Shown: positions 8,103 through 11,485 of the stretch, piece after piece | Layout of the letters: each line of letters starts with the position of its first letter | How positions within the stretch are numbered: the first letter of the stretch is position 1 | Assembly: GCA_964636895.1 (NCBI GenBank) | Contig: CAZWUW010000087.1 | Coordinates: forward strand, 1 to 11,485 | DNA from: CAZWUW01 sp964636895 | GTDB lineage: Bacteria > Bacillota > Thermincolia > Thermincolales > CAZWUW01 | Reading direction: 5' to 3' | DNA: 11,485 bases | Notes under the pieces: generated by a model | The model's input: the letters and a program-made list of their open reading frames with translations, nothing else | The model's database searches: none | Told to the model about the DNA's origin: nothing | Translations under genes and position numbers: made by a program

Positions 8103-8128
8103 CATTTTATGAAGGGAGGGGCAATAGT
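8103..8128 (-). promoter_or_regulatory. Weak candidate SigK/SigE-type promoter for the ligase genes
   Basis: On the minus strand, AC (8128-8127) is followed after 15 bases by CATAAAATG (8111-8103), close to the mother-cell -10 pattern CATANNNTA. The spacing is one to two bases short of the usual SigK spacing, and the last bases differ. It sits between the T-run hairpin and the first ATP-grasp gene, where a second promoter would be expected if the hairpin ends the cotE transcript. Confidence 0.25.
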
Positions 8129-8145
8129 GCTAATGGTTCAGGGAC

Positions 8146-8188
8146 AAAAAAAAAGCGCCGGACCCATGTGAGTCATATGGACGCTCAT
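8146..8188 (-). terminator. Imperfect hairpin plus nine Ts after the second cotE gene
   Basis: Read on the minus strand, 8185-8154 can fold with AGCG pairing CGCT at the base and CCATATG pairing CACATGG near the loop (one mismatch), with an asymmetric inner loop. Nine Ts (8154-8146) follow at once. This is the layout of an intrinsic terminator, though the stem is not clean. It would end or reduce transcription between the cotE pair and the ligase genes. Confidence 0.5.
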
Positions 8189-8190
8189 AA

Positions 8191-8832
8191 TCAGCAGGGT
8201 TTATCTTCTTCCTCGTCCTCTTCTTCTTCCTCTTCCGGCAAATCCTCTTCGCATTTAAGGTCAGGGTAATATTCTTCATAAGGGTTGCCGATGCTGCCGG
8301 CCGGTGCGGGCGGCAGCAATTCAATACCGCTAATGGTTTGCCGGCCGGTTTTGGGGGCGGGCACGGAAGCGATTTTTAACTTGGTTTCACCGATAATCTC
8401 GGCCTGTAGTTCCTGTTCCACGTCTATTTTGATTACCGTCGTATTGCCGCTGTCCTGGGCGTATACTTTGCGGCAAATCGGGCGCTTGGTAATTTCCGCA
8501 ATGGACCGCGGGTTTGTGATGCTTTCCCCTCCATATGCTTTGATAGGTATTATTTCCACATAATGGACTGTGGTTTTTTCAGAATAGGTTTCATGTTCAC
8601 AGGCATACCATACATGAACGTCGTATGACCCTTTGACCTGAACTGTTTTGGCGCCTCCATAGCTGTCAGTTACCGAAGATGCCTCCAGCCGGGAATTAGT
8701 AATATAATTGCCCAGGATCTGGATAGCCGTATACTTGCCAGGAACAGGAATTTCCACCGTGCGCCGGTATTTCTGTATTCCCTTGCCGCATACTGCTTTG
8801 GTAATAACTTCCCGGAGGTTCAGCGCATTCAT
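8191..8832 (-). CDS. cotE: CotE-family outer spore coat protein with acidic C-terminal tail
   Basis: A 213-residue CotE-family protein. In B. subtilis CotE is the cytoplasmic, mother-cell morphogenetic protein that forms a ring around the forespore and recruits outer coat proteins. Core matches: LREVITKAVCGKG (6-18), IQILGNYI (37-44), VKGSYDVHVWYAC (66-78), YVEIIPIK (91-98), ITKRPICRK (114-122) and ELQAEIIGETK (141-151). After the core (~155) comes a Pro-rich linker (LLPPAPAG) and a tail from ~194 with 13 Glu/Asp in the last 19 residues, ending in Cys. B. subtilis CotE also has an acidic C-terminal region, needed for partner binding, so the tail fits the family, but its length and purity are notable. 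The start ATG follows GGGAGG by 8 bases. It lies 45 bases after the first paralogue and 128 before the ATP-grasp genes, so it probably starts a sporulation operon with them. Confidence 0.9.
   Translation of the reverse strand: MNALNLREVITKAVCGKGIQKYRRTVEIPVPGKYTAIQILGNYITNSRLEASSVTDSYGGAKTVQVKGSYDVHVWYACEHETYSEKTTVHYVEIIPIKAYGGESITNPRSIAEITKRPICRKVYAQDSGNTTVIKIDVEQELQAEIIGETKLKIASVPAPKTGRQTISGIELLPPAPAGSIGNPYEEYYPDLKCEEDLPEEEEEEDEEEDKPC
8203..8252 (-). repeat. Low-complexity Glu/Asp codon run encoding the CotE tail
   Basis: The + strand shows a run of TTC/CTC/TCC triplets (8203-8236 most regular), which on the coding strand is GAA/GAG/GAC repeated. It encodes the acidic tail of the 213-residue CotE paralogue. 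Such triplet runs are prone to slippage, so tail length may vary between strains. Confidence 0.6.
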
Positions 8833-8877
8833 ATATCAATCCTCCCTTTCTGTTAATTACCGGAAATTGTTGCCGGT

Positions 8878-9405
8878 TTATTCGGAGGTATCATAAACTT
8901 GCACAAAAACCTTTGTTTCGCCGATGATCTCGGCATACATGCCCAGTTCTACTTCCACCTTTAACCGGTTGCCGTCAGCAGCTACAGTTTTCATGCAGTA
9001 CGGGGCTTTGGTGAGCACCGCGCGAGCGTCCACCGGACCCACAATCCCTTCACTGATTTCCGAAATGGCAATAGCCTCGGTAAATTTAACAGTTTCTTTA
9101 GCCACGTCAGTGGCTTGGTCATCGTTATATGAGTACCATATATTGATGTCAAAAGTGCCGCTAACGCGGACATTTCTTTTGCCATCCCCGGTAATTTCCG
9201 TTACCAGCGGCTCAGTCAGCTTTAGCCTGGTTACTGATGAACCCAGGATGCTGGACGGAACACGGCCCGTCGGTACCTGCAGGTATTCGGTATAGGTAAA
9301 GTCTTGCTTGCCGCTGCCACATACGGCTTTGGTTATGATTTCCCGGTAAGCGGGTTTAATTGCGGCCACAACCTCCTTTTCAAGCTTGCCGTCGATGTCG
9401 GCCAT
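8878..9405 (-). CDS. cotE: CotE-family outer spore coat protein, tail-less paralogue
   Basis: A 175-residue CotE-family protein, close in length to B. subtilis CotE (~180). Core matches: YREIITKAVCGSG (20-32), PSSILGSSV (50-58), VRVSGTFDINIWYSYNDD (79-96), VKFTEAIAI (106-114), VLTKAPYCMK (130-139) and YAEIIGETKV (157-166). An extra ~18-residue N-terminal helix-like stretch precedes the core. Unlike the downstream paralogue it ends at YDTSE with no acidic tail. It probably forms the coat scaffold at the forespore surface, possibly mixed with its paralogue. The ATG at 9405 follows AGGAGGG by 6 bases. It is the first gene of the minus-strand cluster, with a SigK-like promoter about 110 bases upstream. 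Confidence 0.9.
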   Translation of the reverse strand: MADIDGKLEKEVVAAIKPAYREIITKAVCGSGKQDFTYTEYLQVPTGRVPSSILGSSVTRLKLTEPLVTEITGDGKRNVRVSGTFDINIWYSYNDDQATDVAKETVKFTEAIAISEISEGIVGPVDARAVLTKAPYCMKTVAADGNRLKVEVELGMYAEIIGETKVFVQVYDTSE

Positions 9406-9514
9406 AAGTCGATCCCTCCTGATTTAATTTAATCTTGACTGACAAAATATGTTTATGGAAGCAAATATCCTGAGATATTGCACCAGCTCCCTTCCATAAG
9501 CTTTTAATCTACAT

Positions 9515-9542
9515 TATCATATGTTATCGGTGCTGATATGGT
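9515..9542 (-). promoter_or_regulatory. Candidate SigK-type promoter of the cotE/ligase cluster
   Basis: On the minus strand, AC (9542-9541) is followed after exactly 17 bases by CATATGATA (9523-9515), a full match to the CATANNNTA -10 pattern of the mother-cell factor SigK. B. subtilis cotE is read by SigE and SigK promoters, so the position is apt. A weaker second -10-like site, CATAAACAT, lies nearer the gene at about 9449-9457. This is pattern reading only. Confidence 0.42.
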
Positions 9543-9615
9543 GACACGGGAAAGATTTTTTTGGTGGTGAGTGCAAAGTCCTTCTAAGATAGTATTATGT
9601 GAGAACTTAAAATAG

Positions 9616-9644
9616 TTGACTATGTTTTGGTTAAAAAGTATAAT
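9616..9644 (+). promoter_or_regulatory. SigA-type promoter for the membrane-anchored protein
   Basis: TTGACT (9616-9621) and TATAAT (9639-9644) are 17 bases apart, a near-consensus vegetative promoter. The predicted transcript starts near 9651, giving a ~68-base leader. Confidence 0.75.
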
Positions 9645-9654
9645 AATATAAAGC

Positions 9655-9671
9655 TACTACTCGAAGTAGTA
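9655..9671 (+). promoter_or_regulatory. Hairpin or operator-like palindrome at the start of the transcript
   Basis: TACTACT (9655-9661) and AGTAGTA (9665-9671) are perfect inverted repeats around a CGA loop. The site begins only a few bases after the predicted transcription start. It could be a 5' stabilising hairpin or a repressor operator; the sequence does not decide. Confidence 0.4.
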
Positions 9672-9718
9672 TTAACATTTATAGGGAATTAAAATTTGTC
9701 TAATAAGAGAGTGATTAG

Positions 9719-10207
9719 ATGAGAAACAAATGGATAGTCGGAATTTTAGCAGTTACCTTGATTATATTGGGAGTCTGGGTATATCGGACCGTATCGGAGG
9801 TCAAGGTCGAGCAGGAGAAAACAAATTATACTCAGCCCGGCACTGGCTTAGCAAGCAATAGCCGGCGCAGTGAGGGGGGCGCAGTTACCGTTGAAGCTGT
9901 GCTGCTGAATGCTGGCGGGCAGATGCCGGCAGATGAAGCAGCCTTTAGCATTGCCCTTAATACTCATTCGGTAGCTTTGGAAAATTATGATGTGGCCAAA
10001 AACGCGGTGCTTAAGTCAAGTGACGGAGTTATTGCGGATAAAGGTTTTACCTGGGAAGCGCAGACTGATTCATCTCACCACCGGTCCGGTGTGCTAAGAA
10101 TTAAAGGTGATGAGATAATTGGCCCGGAGACTGCAGTTATCATCCTGGAACTCCGCAACCTGGCCGGTATACCGGTGCGGGAATTTAAGTGGGAATTGAC
10201 TAAATGA
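9719..10207 (+). CDS. Small membrane-anchored extracytoplasmic protein of unknown function
   Basis: A 162-residue protein. MRNK is followed by a hydrophobic helix (~5-22) without a lipobox Cys, so it is an uncleaved anchor or signal peptide; the rest would lie outside the membrane. Residues ~25-53 are a polar linker. Residues ~55-160 form one beta-rich domain with the marks AVTVEAVLLN (55-64), FSIALNTHSV (76-85), LENYDV (87-92), SHHRSGVLRI (119-128) and a closing VREFKWEL. The NTHSV...HHRSGVL layout recalls a recurrent domain in small secreted proteins, but I cannot name a family. His83, His120 and His121 could bind metal, which is a guess. The ATG at 9719 has only a weak SD (AAGAGAGTG). It has its own SigA promoter and is separate from terC, which has a promoter and riboswitch of its own. 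Confidence 0.75.
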   Translation: MRNKWIVGILAVTLIILGVWVYRTVSEVKVEQEKTNYTQPGTGLASNSRRSEGGAVTVEAVLLNAGGQMPADEAAFSIALNTHSVALENYDVAKNAVLKSSDGVIADKGFTWEAQTDSSHHRSGVLRIKGDEIIGPETAVIILELRNLAGIPVREFKWELTK

Positions 10208-10227
10208 GCATAAATTGAGCGCAAAAT

Positions 10228-10256
10228 TTGACAAGTTCCCAGACATCAGTTAAAAT
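10228..10256 (+). promoter_or_regulatory. SigA-type promoter of the Mn2+ riboswitch-terC unit
   Basis: TTGACA (10228-10233) and TAAAAT (10251-10256) are 17 bases apart. The start point near 10263 coincides with the 5' edge of the riboswitch P1 stem, which supports both calls. Confidence 0.75.
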
Positions 10257-10263
10257 ATGTTTA

Positions 10264-10359
10264 TAGAGGGAGTAACTGCCCGCCTGCGGCGGGAAACAAA
10301 GTCGTCATTACGGTTGCGATACCTGGCTTTGTTGGCTCAGGCTTAGTGAGACTCTACAC
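10264..10359 (+). ncRNA. yybP-ykoY (Mn2+-sensing) riboswitch
   Basis: The leader carries the marks of this class: GGGAGTAAC just after the 5' side of P1, a GC-rich P2 hairpin (CCCGCC/GGCGGG, 10279-10293), then GGTTGCGATACC (10313-10323) and the 3' conserved GGCTCAGGCTTAGTGAGAC (10334-10352). P1 can form between TAGAG (10264-10268) and CTCTA (10352-10356). The same 3' strand is the left arm of the terminator at 10349-10388, so aptamer closure and termination exclude each other. In this class Mn2+ stabilises the aptamer, so terC would be turned on by manganese. The downstream TerC-family gene is the classic partner of the class (ykoY, alx). Confidence 0.9.
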
Positions 10360-10392
10360 TACTTGAATTATTTGAGGGTGTAGAGTCTTTTT
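10349..10392 (+). terminator. Riboswitch-controlled intrinsic terminator
   Basis: The arms AGACTCTACAC (10349-10359) and GTGTAGAGTCT (10378-10388) are perfect 11-bp complements, followed by a T-run to 10392. The left arm overlaps the 3' strand of riboswitch P1, so metal binding should prevent this stem from forming. Confidence 0.9.
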
Positions 10393-10426
10393 ATATAAAA
10401 AAAACATTAAAAGGAGGGGGATTTAA

Positions 10427-11296
10427 TTGCCTTTAAAAAAGGCGGCTTTATGGACAGCTTTTTGGGTTGTATTGGCAATGTTTTTTAATGCCGGTATTTA
10501 TTTTTACATGGGTCCGCAAAAAGCCCTGGAGTTTTTAACCGGATATCTGATTGAGAAATCATTGAGTATGGATAACATTTTTTTATTCCTGATGATATTT
10601 TGTGCGTTCAATATTGAAGGCCGTTATCAGCGGCGGGTATTAACTTACGGTATTATCGGCGCCATTACCATGAGGTTGATTTTAATACTGCTCGGGGTAT
10701 CGCTGGTAGAGCGCTTCCACTGGATACTTTATATTTTTGGCGGAATTCTTATTATTACCGCTTACAAGTTTATTTTTGGCAAAGAAGAGCAAATATGCAT
10801 GGAAAATAACCGTATGGTCAAATTGTTTAAGCGTATCATGCCGGTGACTCCGGAGTTGCATGACGAAAAATTTACCGTCCGGATAAACGGGGTGTTGCAT
10901 GCCACACCGCTGTTACTGGTGCTGTTTTTGATTGAGACAACCGACCTGGTTTTTGCCGTTGACTCTATTCCCGCGATCTTTGCTATCACCACCGATCCTT
11001 TCATTGTTTTTACTTCCAATGTTTTTGCGATCCTGGGCTTGAGGTCTATGTACTTTTTCCTGGAAAGAATCCAGCAAGTCTTCGTTTATGTTAAAAAGGG
11101 AGTTGGCGTAATCCTCTTTGTAACTGGCATGAAGCTTCTGTTGTTGGCATTTAATATTAAGGTGCCGGTTTTGCTGGCCCTGGGTGTAATTGTAGGTATC
11201 CTGACGGTCAGCATTGTTGCCTCTGTTATAGCCATGCGTAAGCACCCCGGCCAGCCGATATGTGAACCCCAGTGCTCTCCGCCGACGAAGAAATAG
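10427..11296 (+). CDS. TerC/Alx-family integral membrane protein, probable Mn2+ exporter
   Basis: A 289-residue polytopic membrane protein with about seven hydrophobic helices (roughly 9-27, 50-63, 73-93, 97-116, 158-185, 193-212, 225-270, the last being two helices). Family marks are FLTGYLIEKSLSMDN (36-50), YQRRVLTYGIIGA (67-79), RFHWILYIFGG (96-106) and IETTDLVFAVDSIPAI (169-184), with paired acidic residues in the membrane that likely bind metal. It is close to E. coli Alx, a Mn2+ exporter also controlled by a yybP-ykoY riboswitch; older names link the family to tellurite resistance. The C-terminal tail is short, with two Cys. Start is TTG at 10427, placed 9 bases after AAGGAGGGGG. Expression should rise with manganese through the leader riboswitch. 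No obvious terminator follows before murI. Confidence 0.9.
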   Translation: MPLKKAALWTAFWVVLAMFFNAGIYFYMGPQKALEFLTGYLIEKSLSMDNIFLFLMIFCAFNIEGRYQRRVLTYGIIGAITMRLILILLGVSLVERFHWILYIFGGILIITAYKFIFGKEEQICMENNRMVKLFKRIMPVTPELHDEKFTVRINGVLHATPLLLVLFLIETTDLVFAVDSIPAIFAITTDPFIVFTSNVFAILGLRSMYFFLERIQQVFVYVKKGVGVILFVTGMKLLLLAFNIKVPVLLALGVIVGILTVSIVASVIAMRKHPGQPICEPQCSPPTKK

Positions 11297-11321
11297 AAGC
11301 TCGGTCAGGTTAATGGGCAAA

Positions 11322-11350
11322 TTGACCCTGGCAGTGCAATATGGTATGAT
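11322..11350 (+). promoter_or_regulatory. SigA-type promoter with extended -10 before murI
   Basis: TTGACC (11322-11327) and TATGAT (11345-11350) are 17 bases apart, and TG at 11342-11343 makes an extended -10. The predicted start lies about 35 bases before the murI ATG. Confidence 0.65.
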
Positions 11351-11390
11351 TTTAGTGTTGTAGCTCCTTTAATAGCAAGAGGTGAAAGCG

Positions 11391-11485
11391 ATGCCGGGGC
11401 CCAAAACCGAACTGCCCATAGGTGTTTTTGATTCCGGTGTGGGCGGCGTAAGTGTACTTGCGGAAATGCAGAAACGTCTTCAGGG
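11391..11485 (+). CDS. murI: Glutamate racemase, N-terminal fragment (cut by window edge)
   Basis: Thirty-one codons are visible. The start of the mature fold, PIGVFDSGVGGVSVL, is the N-terminal signature of glutamate racemase and includes the Asp-Ser pair of the active-site region. The enzyme turns L-Glu into D-Glu for peptidoglycan. The ATG at 11391 follows AGAGGTG by 6 bases and a likely SigA promoter. The gene runs off the right edge, so the second catalytic Cys region cannot be checked. Aspartate racemase relatives are less likely from this motif. Confidence 0.88.
   Translation, partial: MPGPKTELPIGVFDSGVGGVSVLAEMQKRLQ

Larger units (their letters stand above)
9406..9718. other. Divergent intergenic region, 313 bp
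   Basis: No gene is seen here. The left part holds the leader and candidate SigK promoter of the minus-strand cotE cluster. The right part holds a SigA promoter and leader for the + strand gene at 9719. Bases 9543-9610 show no clear signal. Confidence 0.7.

Noticed and set aside
8203..8252. Triplet run as an independent regulatory or structural repeat
   Set aside because: It is in frame within the second cotE gene and fully explained by the acidic tail common in the family.
11308..11327. Stem-loop GGTTAAT/ATTGACC after terC as a terminator
   Set aside because: The stem is short with a G-U pair, has no T-run, and overlaps the -35 box of the murI promoter.

Overview
The window looks like part of a chromosome from an endospore-forming member of the Bacillota, probably a class Clostridia organism of the Desulfotomaculum/Pelotomaculum type. 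This is inferred from CotE-type spore coat proteins, YheC/YheD-type ATP-grasp proteins, strong AGGAGG ribosome binding sites, frequent TTG/GTG starts and moderate GC content. No species can be named from the sequence alone.

Layout. At the left edge is the C-terminal two thirds of a MurF-type Mur ligase (+ strand, cut by the window). It converges on a long minus-strand cluster that occupies about 1.1-9.4 kb. Read in its own direction, the cluster starts with two paralogous CotE-family outer spore coat morphogenetic proteins, the second with a strongly acidic C-terminal tail. An imperfect hairpin with a T-run follows. Then come four tandem, diverged YheC/YheD-family ATP-grasp proteins, and last a two-domain protein in which an ATP-grasp-like half is fused to a glutamine-synthetase-like COOH-NH2 amidoligase. 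The five ligase genes are tightly packed, with an 8-base overlap or gaps of 5 to 28 bases. A SigK-like promoter can be proposed upstream of the first cotE gene, which would place the set in the late mother cell.

To the right of a 313-bp divergent intergenic region, all genes read on the + strand. First is a small membrane-anchored extracytoplasmic protein behind a near-consensus SigA promoter. Next is a yybP-ykoY (Mn2+) riboswitch with its own SigA promoter and an overlapping intrinsic terminator, controlling a TerC/Alx-family membrane protein that is probably a manganese exporter. Last is the start of glutamate racemase (murI), cut by the right edge.

The most interesting part is the ligase set: four ATP-grasp enzymes, one ATP-grasp/GS-like fusion and an adjacent Mur ligase. 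All are of families that form amide bonds with ATP, and they sit next to spore coat scaffold genes. Together they suggest a dedicated pathway that makes a peptide-like coat compound, or modifies coat proteins with amino acids. The chemistry and substrate are not known from the sequence; the Glu-rich tail of the second CotE paralogue is one possible acceptor.
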